64,000 nt of DNA from Deltaproteobacteria bacterium GWA2_38_16 (GTDB taxonomy: Bacteria > Bdellovibrionota > JACOXK01 > 2-02-FULL-40-11): NCBI GenBank assembly GCA_001797335.1, contig MGPE01000015.1, positions 79,419 through 143,418 on the forward strand, read 5' to 3'. The notes below the pieces were generated by a model, which was not told where the DNA came from, made no database searches, and saw only the letters and a list, made by a program, of their open reading frames with translations. The translations under genes and the position numbers were made by a program. Positions 28,525-36,796 of this stretch are shown here, piece by piece (within the stretch, counting starts at the first letter, position 1; every line of letters starts with the position of its first letter).

Positions 28525-29483
28525 TCATCGAAATAATAAAAGAAACTGGGGACTGTATTCAGTTCTTCTTTTAAGACAAAAGCTTTTTTATTTCTTAAAA
28601 TCCGAGAGACTTCACTCTCAGGATCTAAAATATTTCCAAATTTCCTGGCTCCTGTCGGACACGCTTCTAAACAAGCAGGATATTGGCCTTTTCGAGTCCG
28701 ATGTAGACAAAACGTACATTTTTCCATTACCCCTCGTGGCCGAATCCGATTGCTTAAATACCCTTGGTTTGGGTTAATCTCTTCTTTTTTAATTTCAGGA
28801 TCTGCTAAATTAAAATGTCTGGCCTCATACGGGCAAGCCACCTGACAATATCGGCATCCAATACACCAGTCATAATCAATGACCACAATTCCATCAGGTT
28901 CTTTCCAAGTCGCCTGCACCGGGCAGGCTTTAACACAGGGCGGATTATCACACTGCATACACTGAGCCGGAAGATAAAATTTTCCGTCGTTAGGAACGGA
29001 TTCTCCCTCGTAATACCGATTGGATTTTTCCAAATTAAAAGATCCACGCTCTAATTCTAAAACTTTAATATATTGAATTTGAGGACTTCGACTAAGATTA
29101 TTTTCTTCAACGCACGCTTTCACACAATATCTAGAACCATTACAGGCAGACAAATTTAAACAATAGACAAATTTTACTCCTGGAATGGGCTGAGGATCAG
29201 AGACTTTCACCTCTACGCCATATTTTTTTTTAGTTTCACTTTCAATCCGAGCAAAAACCTTCTCTTTATCCCGAGGAGTCATTTCTTTATAATGTTTTTG
29301 AAAAAATTTTTCCCAGGTATATCGGTCCGTAATATAAGGAGAGGGATGTAATACTTCTGAAGACGCCTTGGCCACTGCAGCCACACCCCCTGTGGCTAGA
29401 GCACCTTTTAAAAAAGTACGGCGATTAACAGGCTTTTTTAACCGTTCTTCCAACAGTTTTTTAAGACGATCCGCCCAATCCAT
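28521..29483 (-). CDS. Tat-exported 4x[4Fe-4S] ferredoxin-like subunit (HybA/NrfC/DsrO type)
   Basis: VNRRTFLKGALATGG Tat motif; CMQCDNPPCVKACP, CIGCRYCQVACP, CTFCLHRTRKGQYPACLEACP. Confidence 0.88.
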   Translation of the reverse strand: MDWADRLKKLLEERLKKPVNRRTFLKGALATGGVAAVAKASSEVLHPSPYITDRYTWEKFFQKHYKEMTPRDKEKVFARIESETKKKYGVEVKVSDPQPIPGVKFVYCLNLSACNGSRYCVKACVEENNLSRSPQIQYIKVLELERGSFNLEKSNRYYEGESVPNDGKFYLPAQCMQCDNPPCVKACPVQATWKEPDGIVVIDYDWCIGCRYCQVACPYEARHFNLADPEIKKEEINPNQGYLSNRIRPRGVMEKCTFCLHRTRKGQYPACLEACPTGARKFGNILDPESEVSRILRNKKAFVLKEELNTVPSFFYYFDD

Positions 29484-29484
29484 A

Positions 29485-29991
29485 CTAGTGTTCTCCTTTC
29501 TTCCTCCCAAATTTTGGAACTTTTGGAGGAGGAAATGCTTTCAGTTTTGGAAATTTAGGCATATGCGCTTTATGACAATCTGTGCAAATAGGTTTTATTT
29601 TTTGATTTTTCCAACTTCCTTCCAATCTCCCGTGAAGGCCTTGGTCCCATTCCCCCTTTTTTAATCCATGACATTGCCCACAAAGCAGAGGCACCTCTTC
29701 ATACTGAATGGTCTGGCCATCTAAAAGCACAAGGGTATCTGGATTTTTATGCCCATGACACATAAAGCAATCCATCACTTCAGGCATGTGTTTAAATTCT
29801 ATATCCTCATGAATACCTAAGCTTTTACGTGAAGTTCTGGGTTTAAGGGTCATGGCACTTAAAGAAGAAGGCTGATGGCAGCTGCTACAAGGATAAAACT
29901 GCATCTTGTCGATAGGAGAATGTGTAACCACGCTTGATTGAGCGTAGCACATAAAACTCACAAGATTCATCAAAAAAATGATCTTGATCAT
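29485..29991 (-). CDS. tetraheme c-type cytochrome with PPPKxPxFGR tail, paralogue of 26795-27301
   Basis: CSSCH, CFMCH, CGQCH, CTDCH; C-terminal KAFPPPKVPKFGRKKGEH. Confidence 0.85.
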   Translation of the reverse strand: MIKIIFLMNLVSFMCYAQSSVVTHSPIDKMQFYPCSSCHQPSSLSAMTLKPRTSRKSLGIHEDIEFKHMPEVMDCFMCHGHKNPDTLVLLDGQTIQYEEVPLLCGQCHGLKKGEWDQGLHGRLEGSWKNQKIKPICTDCHKAHMPKFPKLKAFPPPKVPKFGRKKGEH

Positions 29992-30524
29992 TATTTCCAT
30001 GGATGACACTCCCGGCAATTTTTTCGAAGCATTGGATCTGGATTTTTCTTTATAACCAATCCTTCCGGTAACAGAGGCTCTGGTTTGCTTATATGAAAGG
30101 AAGGGGAAGAAGGAGATTCTACCAAAGCAGCTTTTTCTAAAATAGCCCGATGGGGACGATGACAATCAATGCATAGAGCTTTCCCCCGATGCTCTACCAC
30201 ACCACTGTGAGGAAATGAATTGTGGCACAGAGCACATCGTCTGGGAATATCCGAATTTAAAACCATCTTTTCTTCTTTCACCCGATGGCATACTTTACAT
30301 TCGGGATGTTCACTCAATACGACCGATTTTAAATTTAACTCTTTCCCTCCATGAGGGTCTAAACGCTCTAGCTCTGACTCCTTTACTTCCGAAACCACGT
30401 CATCCCCGCGTGAAACGCGAGAATCTATTTTTTTAATTTTTACTTTTTTACTTTTAGAGAATACCATAGGTGATATCCCCATCGCTACACACAAAAAAGT
30501 AATCAGAATAACGTATCTCTTCAT
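29991..30524 (-). CDS. tetraheme c-type cytochrome with in-frame palindromic repeat
   Basis: CKVCH, CALCH, CIDCH, CRECH; DSRVSRGDD encoded by the repeat. Confidence 0.85.
   Translation of the reverse strand: MKRYVILITFLCVAMGISPMVFSKSKKVKIKKIDSRVSRGDDVVSEVKESELERLDPHGGKELNLKSVVLSEHPECKVCHRVKEEKMVLNSDIPRRCALCHNSFPHSGVVEHRGKALCIDCHRPHRAILEKAALVESPSSPSFHISKPEPLLPEGLVIKKNPDPMLRKNCRECHPWK
30398..30426. repeat. GTCATCCCCGCG-type palindromic repeat inside a cytochrome CDS
   Basis: cgtcatccccgcgtgaaacgcgagaatct. Confidence 0.85.
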
Positions 30525-30538
30525 CTTAATTCCTCACC

Positions 30539-30823
30539 CTAATTTCCATTGGTCCCATGACACGTGCTACAAGAAGACTCCCCTTGTGCATCTACGGTTG
30601 GCTTTGCACTCGGAAAAAGGGCATGACCTATCCTATCCACTTCATGAATATTTGCCTTTATGTGGCAATAAAAACATTTGGTTTGACGAAACCCATGGGG
30701 ATGGTTTTGTTGTGTCAAGGTTAAATCCCAATCCGGAGGAAGATGATAATCTTCATATTTCCTCTCAACTCCGCAGCCAAGCCACACAACCATCATGCCC
30801 ATAACCAACATATATTTTTTCAT
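30539..30823 (-). CDS. diheme lipoprotein cytochrome
   Basis: lipobox VWLGCG; CFYCH, CSTCH. Confidence 0.82.
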   Translation of the reverse strand: MKKYMLVMGMMVVWLGCGVERKYEDYHLPPDWDLTLTQQNHPHGFRQTKCFYCHIKANIHEVDRIGHALFPSAKPTVDAQGESSCSTCHGTNGN

Positions 30824-31422
30824 CTCCGCACCTTCCCAAAATGACAATCATAACAAAAACTTCCATTCCGGTGACACGTCGTACACGATTGCGGATTTAA
30901 ACGAGCTTCAATCGAATGGTTTAATCTAAAATTGGCCCGATGCACGTTTGGATTCATCCGATCTAATTTCGTATGACATTGATCGCAGGTTTGTTGGGTA
31001 TGACATTTGGCACATTGATCCCGATCTATTTGAGCCATTTTGCCATGACGCTCTCGCCAAGAAATCAAATGATCTTTAGGTTTTAATACTTTGGCATTGG
31101 TATGACAAATGTTGCATTGATTGGGACGAGGAAAAGAAAGTTTTCCAAAATGACATTGATGGCACACTCCTTTTGGCCCTCTCGCAAAACTTTCTTCCAC
31201 AGGACGCCCTAAGGGGCCTTTTTTTTCACTCTTTACTAAAAAATTGTGGCAATCAGTACAAGTAATTCCCAATTCATCAAACTTTTTAATGTGATTTTTG
31301 TGAGAAAAAAGTGTCTTAAGAGGAAAAATAAGAGAAGATTCCGCCCTCTTTTCTTCTGCCCGAGAAAGAGCTGAAAGAAAAAAAATTAAAATAAAAATAT
31401 TAATATAAATAATGCGATACAT
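30820..31422 (-). CDS. heptaheme c-type cytochrome
   Basis: CTDCH, CHQCH, CNICH, CAKCH, CDQCH, CTTCH, CYDCH; signal sequence. Confidence 0.86.
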   Translation of the reverse strand: MYRIIYINIFILIFFLSALSRAEEKRAESSLIFPLKTLFSHKNHIKKFDELGITCTDCHNFLVKSEKKGPLGRPVEESFARGPKGVCHQCHFGKLSFPRPNQCNICHTNAKVLKPKDHLISWRERHGKMAQIDRDQCAKCHTQQTCDQCHTKLDRMNPNVHRANFRLNHSIEARLNPQSCTTCHRNGSFCYDCHFGKVRR

Positions 31423-32626
31423 AAGCAATGGCCCTGGCATCTAAATCAAATAAATGGTTTCTTTCTACCTCTGCAAACGTAGAGACTAATAACCGGGGAT
31501 ACAATCTAAATTCTAATCCACTTCTTCCATGATAAGCCCAGCTATTAATCCGATTAATTTTTTGGGTGTATGCAGCATCCGCTTCCCACCGAAGCGCTGC
31601 CCACCGACTTAAAGAATGTTTAAATACTCCCCCCCCATGTAAAATTTTTCCCCCGTAGGAATGAAGATATTGTGCCGTCGTACTCGCACTATAGCGATCT
31701 TGGGTCCACGTAAAACTTATCCCTGCCTGCTCTGCTGATTCTCGTTTACTCTGGGAGGTATAGCGAATGCTTTTTCCTGATACTTCTGTTTGAAATTCTC
31801 GGGTAGGACTCCAAGTAAGTGCTCCATTCCACGTTTTTTGATTGGTGAGTGAAAAGAGACGATATAAAAATTCCCCACTGCCAGGAGCCAACAAATTTCG
31901 TTTCTGGGAAAAATAGCTCACATCCATTCCAATGCTTTCAAAAGGATGAAACACCAAATCACCAATCCCTTGTTCTAAAGAATTTTTTTCTAAATTCATT
32001 TCTCCTCGAAAAATAAGAGAGGGGGTCCAAAAAATATTGTCCCACGTCTTCATCCAGGAGGCCTGCCCCAAGTGAAGATTATCGGTATTGGAGTGATTTA
32101 AAAAATATCCTGCTTTCCACTGCGCCCCTAAAAATTCTTGATGAATGGTTCCCCCATAGAGCTGATAATCTAAATCCAGTTTTCGTCTTTCTATAGATTC
32201 CAACGCACCCGCAGCAAGATTGATCCCTCCCGTTGAAGACCAATAGAGGGGGACCTGGATCCCATCAAACGCAGAAAGTTGAAATGTTTCAGAAAAAAGC
32301 TGTCTACCCAGTTGGATACGAGATTTTCGAAAGGGCGCATCTTCAAATCCTTGCGATAAGGGAATAGACCATGTTGCGCTATAGACATAAAATTTCCAAT
32401 AATCTTGAACCACATTGTTATTAACCCCAAAATTTAAAAGAAGTTCGGTAGCCCCCAGAGATTGCGTATAGTTCCAATAAAAATAAGCTGGCACATGGCT
32501 TTCTTGTTCCGCATCTCGATAAAAACCACTTGAAGCGGTACTTTGAAGACTCACAAAAGCAAAGAGAGAAGGAGAGATAAAACTCACCAGAAAACTTAAG
32601 AAAATTAAGTATTTAAACTTTTTCAT
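31400..32626 (-). CDS. outer-membrane beta-barrel protein, candidate porin of a porin-cytochrome complex
   Basis: signal peptide; repeated alternating aromatic/hydrophobic strands; C-terminal aromatic (AYVSHYLY); same operon as cytochromes. Confidence 0.72.
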   Translation of the reverse strand: MKKFKYLIFLSFLVSFISPSLFAFVSLQSTASSGFYRDAEQESHVPAYFYWNYTQSLGATELLLNFGVNNNVVQDYWKFYVYSATWSIPLSQGFEDAPFRKSRIQLGRQLFSETFQLSAFDGIQVPLYWSSTGGINLAAGALESIERRKLDLDYQLYGGTIHQEFLGAQWKAGYFLNHSNTDNLHLGQASWMKTWDNIFWTPSLIFRGEMNLEKNSLEQGIGDLVFHPFESIGMDVSYFSQKRNLLAPGSGEFLYRLFSLTNQKTWNGALTWSPTREFQTEVSGKSIRYTSQSKRESAEQAGISFTWTQDRYSASTTAQYLHSYGGKILHGGGVFKHSLSRWAALRWEADAAYTQKINRINSWAYHGRSGLEFRLYPRLLVSTFAEVERNHLFDLDARAIAYVSHYLY

Positions 32627-32755
32627 TAAATTCTGCTAGTCTTATCATATACGTGGGATAAAAAACTGCTTCAAGTCATTTTTTAATAAAAAAATGAAAA
32701 GGGAAAAAACTATTTTACTTTTTCTTTATATTTCTAGTAAGATTCTGAGGATTAA

Positions 32756-32825
32756 GTCATCCTGAGCAAAGCGAAGGATCTCAGAGATTCTTCACTACGG
32801 GGCAAGCCCCTTCGTTCAGAATGAC
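32756..32825. repeat. full-length palindromic repeat GTCATCCTGAGC...GTTCAGAATGAC
   Basis: terminal inverted arms; 5' half matches copies at 243 and 13975. Confidence 0.85.
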
Positions 32826-32844
32826 AAAAAAGGAGAAAATTTTT

Positions 32845-33387
32845 ATGAATAAAAATATTATTATCGTCATTCTGGCTTTGATTATTGCGGTAGGAGGAAT
32901 TTTCATTTATAAAAAATGCACCCACCAGGGCTGCCATTTTTTCCATAAAACATCTGCTGTACAGGAACACGCAGGTCAAGAGCATGCTGGCCAAGAACAC
33001 CCAGGAGCACCCTCTTCTTCTAAAGAATTTACAGCCAATGAAATTAAATCAACCATGACCTCTTATATTCAAGCACTTTCTCAAAACCATGGAGGAAGTT
33101 TTAAAATCATGGATGAAAAAACAAAACAAGCCCTCACCCTTAAATTTGTTAAAATTCATGATCCTGTTCGAAAAATTGAAGGAAAAGGATATTTTGCCTG
33201 TATTGATTTTGAAGTGGTGGGCACACCGGGGAAACTCTACGATTTAGATTTTTGGCTTAACCCTCAAGCCAATCAATTGGTTGTCACCGATACAAAGATC
33301 CACAAAGAACCAACCCTAGAAAAAGGACAGTGGGTTAAAAAAGAACGTTATACTTTTGTTAACGACAACCCCGTCGAAGTAAAATAA
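32845..33387 (+). CDS. membrane-anchored protein with QEHAG repeats
   Basis: N-terminal TM helix; QEHAGQEHAGQEHPG; CTHQGCH near N-terminus. Confidence 0.6.
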   Translation: MNKNIIIVILALIIAVGGIFIYKKCTHQGCHFFHKTSAVQEHAGQEHAGQEHPGAPSSSKEFTANEIKSTMTSYIQALSQNHGGSFKIMDEKTKQALTLKFVKIHDPVRKIEGKGYFACIDFEVVGTPGKLYDLDFWLNPQANQLVVTDTKIHKEPTLEKGQWVKKERYTFVNDNPVEVK

Positions 33388-33405
33388 TTAACAATATTAA
33401 ATTAA

Positions 33406-34533
33406 CTACTCAACATTTTTATCTATAAGATGCCAATACGTTTCAGATAAAACATAATAGGAATCTTTTTTCCCCTGGCCTTGTCTTTTGATAAATCCTT
33501 CTTGAATCCATTTTGTAAGAAGGTCTCTGGCAGTTCTATCTTTGATATGAAAAAGAGAAGAGATATTTTTTGTTCTCACTTGTGGATGATGAGAAAAATA
33601 GGTCAGAACTTTTCTTTGCCTGGGGGTAATAGATTGAAGAAGCTTTATGTTTGCTTTGTTTTCTGGAAAAGAATATTTTTGGATTGCTAATAAAGTCTTT
33701 TCTTTGATCTCCTCAAACACGATTGCAACTCCTTTTGAAAAGTAATCCAGCCATCGTGTAATGTTTGGGCTGGAATTTTCGTAATAATGTAAACCTTGAC
33801 ACTCATGAAGTGCGGCATAATACCCTTTAAGATCTTCTGAGTAATAATTTTCCAAGGAGTATAATTGCTTTAAATCATATTTTTCTCGATAGAGAAGAAA
33901 TGTTGCCAAGGCTCTTGCCGTACGCCCATTTCCATCCATAAAAGGATGGATGGAAACCAATTGATAATGAGCAATCCCCGCTTTTAAAATGGGATGAGTG
34001 TCATTTTTTTGATTTAACCATTTTACCAATGATTTCATAAGGAGATGGACATCTTTGGATTCTGGAGGAAAATAAACAGCTTTGTTTGTTTGTGAATCAT
34101 AGATAGCATTTTGAGCCTCACGATATTGGCCACGCAGCTTTCCTTCCACAATATCTTTCTGAATAAGGCCATGTATTACTTTAATCCACTGTTCACTGAA
34201 AGGAACTCTTGAGTGACACATGCGATATATCCATTCCAGACAGTGGTAATAATTTCTAACTTCTAGTTTATCGATTTGACGAGCAATAATATCTTTCCCT
34301 GTCAAAAGTTCTTTTGTTTGTTTAAGGGTTAAGCGATTTCCTTCAATTTTCGTAGAATAATGGGCCATTTTAAAAGAGGCTTCCTGACGAAACTCCTTTT
34401 CAAGGCTTAGGGGCAGTGTTAAAGTATCAACGATTTCTTTTGCCGCTTCTATCTTACCAAGATATTTGATGATTTGGGGAGTCATTTGAAAGAGAGGATC
34501 ATAAGTCATAAATGAAGAGTCCTTGGGTTTCAT
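33406..34533 (-). CDS. Fic family protein with winged-helix-like C-terminus
   Basis: HPFMDGNGRTAR Fic motif; STKIEGN inhibitory motif. Confidence 0.9.
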   Translation of the reverse strand: MKPKDSSFMTYDPLFQMTPQIIKYLGKIEAAKEIVDTLTLPLSLEKEFRQEASFKMAHYSTKIEGNRLTLKQTKELLTGKDIIARQIDKLEVRNYYHCLEWIYRMCHSRVPFSEQWIKVIHGLIQKDIVEGKLRGQYREAQNAIYDSQTNKAVYFPPESKDVHLLMKSLVKWLNQKNDTHPILKAGIAHYQLVSIHPFMDGNGRTARALATFLLYREKYDLKQLYSLENYYSEDLKGYYAALHECQGLHYYENSSPNITRWLDYFSKGVAIVFEEIKEKTLLAIQKYSFPENKANIKLLQSITPRQRKVLTYFSHHPQVRTKNISSLFHIKDRTARDLLTKWIQEGFIKRQGQGKKDSYYVLSETYWHLIDKNVE

Positions 34534-34652
34534 GGTGCTTATAAACCGCCGTTAAATAGCCGATAAACCGCCTTTAGTATAACTAAGTTTTATTAGGATA
34601 GCCAACATTAAATAAATGAAAAGTAAAAAACGAGGCCACAAAGGTCATTTGG

Positions 34653-34671
34653 TTGCGGGGGTAGGATTTGA
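34653..34671. repeat. 19-bp duplicate of the tRNA-fMet 3' end
   Basis: ttgcgggggtaggatttga, identical to 34811-34829. Confidence 0.7.
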
Positions 34672-34778
34672 CTTACGGTCAAAATCGCTTTGCGATTTTG
34701 CCTCCAGTCGGGGCTCGCTCGCACCTGCTAAAGCAGGTAGCCGCTCAGCTGCGCCATTCAAATCACCCCTTTTGTCGC

Positions 34779-34799
34779 AAATAGTCCACTGGACTATTT
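34779..34799. other. 10-bp perfect inverted repeat just downstream of tRNA-fMet
   Basis: AAATAGTCCA-C-TGGACTATTT; possible terminator or processing hairpin. Confidence 0.5.
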
Positions 34800-34850
34800 A
34801 CTTAATAAAATTGCGGGGGTAGGATTTGAACCTACGACCTCCGGGTTATG

Positions 34851-35498
34851 CATACCAACTACAGCTTGCGCTGCCCCTCCTTCTTAAGAAAGGTTTGTGG
34901 TCTGGACTTTCTCTTCACCCCTCATCAGGGTGCCTACCATTAAGTCTCTACACCTTCTTCACTAGTTTTAAACCTAATGAAGCTTGGCTCGGGATTACCT
35001 CGCTACAGGCTTCCCCGAATTTGATAGGAGATCCCACATGGGTTTCCCTACGTGTCGCCCATTGCAGAATTAAATTCCAAGCGTCTCGGTATTCGGCAGA
35101 ACGCGGTTTGCGTTGACGTTTTTCCTCTTCTACAAGATGAATTTCACTGCCGTACTCAATGAACACACCTACAGGGAAAACATAGAAAATATTCTTACCT
35201 GCAATATAAATTACAGCAAAGTCAAAATCAGATGATTGATAAGCTTCTCGAATCATATCTCGTCGATTCGTCTTTGTTCGACGATTATCGACAACATAAT
35301 TCAAAGAGGATTCATCTAACCATGCTGATTTTACCTGAATCTTCACAAGAACTCCCTCCACATCAAAAACCAAATCGTAAGGAAGTCGATCGCCAACAGG
35401 CTTCAGAACTCCCCATCCCCGTTTCAATCCTTGAAGGACGGTTTCTTGTTCAGCTATGTCTCCTTTGAGTTTTGTATCCATAGTTAATTCTGCGGTTG
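34851..35498 (-). mobile_element. group I intron (IC3-like) in the anticodon loop of tRNA-fMet
   Basis: 5' exon ends in U, intron ends in G; core elements AAATTCGGGGAAGC, GGTAATCCCGAGCCAA, GTGTAGAGACTTAATGG resemble cyanobacterial tRNA-intron P/Q/R elements. Confidence 0.9.
34948..35481 (-). CDS. intron-encoded PD-(D/E)XK homing endonuclease, I-Ssp6803I-like
   Basis: MDTKLKGDIAEQ...PVGDRLPYDLVFDVEGVLVKIQVKSAW; RRTKTNRR; EKRQRKPRSAEYRDAWNLI; inside the intron. Confidence 0.88.
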   Translation of the reverse strand: MDTKLKGDIAEQETVLQGLKRGWGVLKPVGDRLPYDLVFDVEGVLVKIQVKSAWLDESSLNYVVDNRRTKTNRRDMIREAYQSSDFDFAVIYIAGKNIFYVFPVGVFIEYGSEIHLVEEEKRQRKPRSAEYRDAWNLILQWATRRETHVGSPIKFGEACSEVIPSQASLGLKLVKKV

Positions 35499-35614
35499 AG
35501 CCCGACGAGCTACCAGGCTGCTCCACCCCGCGATAATGAAAGAAGTGGTAACACACCCTTCTTTATCCTGTCAATTCAATTGCCAAACCAATGGAAAAAC
35601 GCTAAAGCAAAAAT

Positions 35615-36682
35615 ATGCACACTATTTTTTTTACCGGTTTTCCTGGATTTATTGGAAAACAATTGGCTCTAACACTCCTCAAAAAATATCCTGACGTAAA
35701 ACTCATATTTCTCGTTCACCCAAGCCAGCTTGATAAAGCCAAAGCTGATTTTAAAGAACTGGGATTTTCTACTCCCCATGAAATTATTTCTGGAGACATC
35801 ACACAATCCAATTTAGGTATGTCACACGATAGTGCCCAAAAAGTTAAAAATGAAACTACCATCGTATTTCATCTGGCCGCCATTTATGACCTCACCGTTC
35901 CAGAAACGCTTGCCCAAAAAGTCAATGTCTGGGGCACACAAAACATGTTAAACTTTTTTTCTCAGGCTCCCAATCTAAAACGCTTTAATCACATTTCCAC
36001 CTGTTATGTTTCGGGAGATCAAAAAGGGCTGATTACTCCCGATAAACTTGAAGAACGCCCCAAAGAAAATTTAATGTTTCATAATTTTTATGAATTCACA
36101 AAACATGCATCCGAAGTTTTGGTAAAAAATAAGATGAGCGAAATCCCAATTACTATTTTTAGGCCTGCCATCGTCGTTGGAAATTCTAAAACAGGCCTTA
36201 CCGATAAATTTGATGGCCCTTATGTCGTTATGAAATTTCTTCACCAAATTCGTTTTCTCTTAAGGCTGGTTCCTAATCTTGGATTTAAAGAATGTGAAGT
36301 TAATACGGTTCCTGTCGATTATGCTGTAGATGTCATGGCCACTTTAGCTTTCCAAGAAAAATCCAAAGGTCAAACATATCAAATTTGTGATCAACATCCT
36401 CCATCGACAGAAGAATTTTTTGGATTCATCGTTCAAACCATTGGAGGCATTACTCCCTTCCAATGTACTTTCTTAAAAAAAATCATCCTAAAACTTCTAA
36501 GACTCCCCGGGGTTTCTAAAATCACCGGCATCACTTGCCAGCATTTGGACTACTTTATGCACGAAGGGCAATATCGTTCTCCCAATCTCACCCAAGATCT
36601 CGAAGGCTCTGGTATTACGCTTCCTCATTATAAGGATACCTATCCAACGCTTTATAATTACATGAAAAACCATCTTCATTAA
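35615..36682 (+). CDS. NAD(P)-dependent SDR / NAD-binding male-sterility-like reductase
   Basis: IFFTGFPGFIGKQLALTLL; HLAAIYDLT; NFYEFTKHASE (YxxxK-like). Confidence 0.8.
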   Translation: MHTIFFTGFPGFIGKQLALTLLKKYPDVKLIFLVHPSQLDKAKADFKELGFSTPHEIISGDITQSNLGMSHDSAQKVKNETTIVFHLAAIYDLTVPETLAQKVNVWGTQNMLNFFSQAPNLKRFNHISTCYVSGDQKGLITPDKLEERPKENLMFHNFYEFTKHASEVLVKNKMSEIPITIFRPAIVVGNSKTGLTDKFDGPYVVMKFLHQIRFLLRLVPNLGFKECEVNTVPVDYAVDVMATLAFQEKSKGQTYQICDQHPPSTEEFFGFIVQTIGGITPFQCTFLKKIILKLLRLPGVSKITGITCQHLDYFMHEGQYRSPNLTQDLEGSGITLPHYKDTYPTLYNYMKNHLH

Positions 36683-36796
36683 AATCGCATGAGAAGTTTT
36701 TCTTACCGTCGATAAAATTTAGTTGAAGTCTCCTTTTTTTAAAGTATAATTAATAGTGTTAAGTACACTTTCGGCACGTTTACAGGAGGTACGTTC

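Larger units (their letters stand above)
34811..35532 (-). tRNA. tRNA-fMet(CAT) interrupted by an intron (exons 35499-35532 and 34811-34850)
   Basis: joined exons give CGCGGGGTGGAGCAGCCTGGTAGCTCGTCGGGCT + CATAACCCGGAGGTCGTAGGTTCAAATCCTACCCCCGCAA; C1-A72 mismatch and GGG/CCC anticodon stem of initiator tRNA. Confidence 0.93.

Noticed and set aside
30815-31440. Possible frameshift between the 7-heme and diheme cytochrome genes
   Set aside because: They overlap by a few bases with separate signal sequences and a lipobox; normal operon overlap.
34533-34560. Sigma-54-like GG-N10-GC before the Fic gene
   Set aside because: Spacing fits but the -12 region lacks TTGC (GGCGGTTTATAAGC).
34616-35116. 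ORFs on the + strand across the tRNA-fMet/intron region (68 and 96 aa)
   Set aside because: They lie antisense to the tRNA exons, intron core and endonuclease; the coding and RNA signals on the minus strand are far stronger.
35482-35556. N-terminal extension of the endonuclease ORF in the track
   Set aside because: It reads through the tRNA 5' exon; the intron-internal ATG at 35481 gives the family-like N-terminus MDTKLKGD.
36760-36796. TCGGCACGTTTACAGG before the subtilase as a sigma-54 site
   Set aside because: GGCAC is present but no GC at the -12 position.
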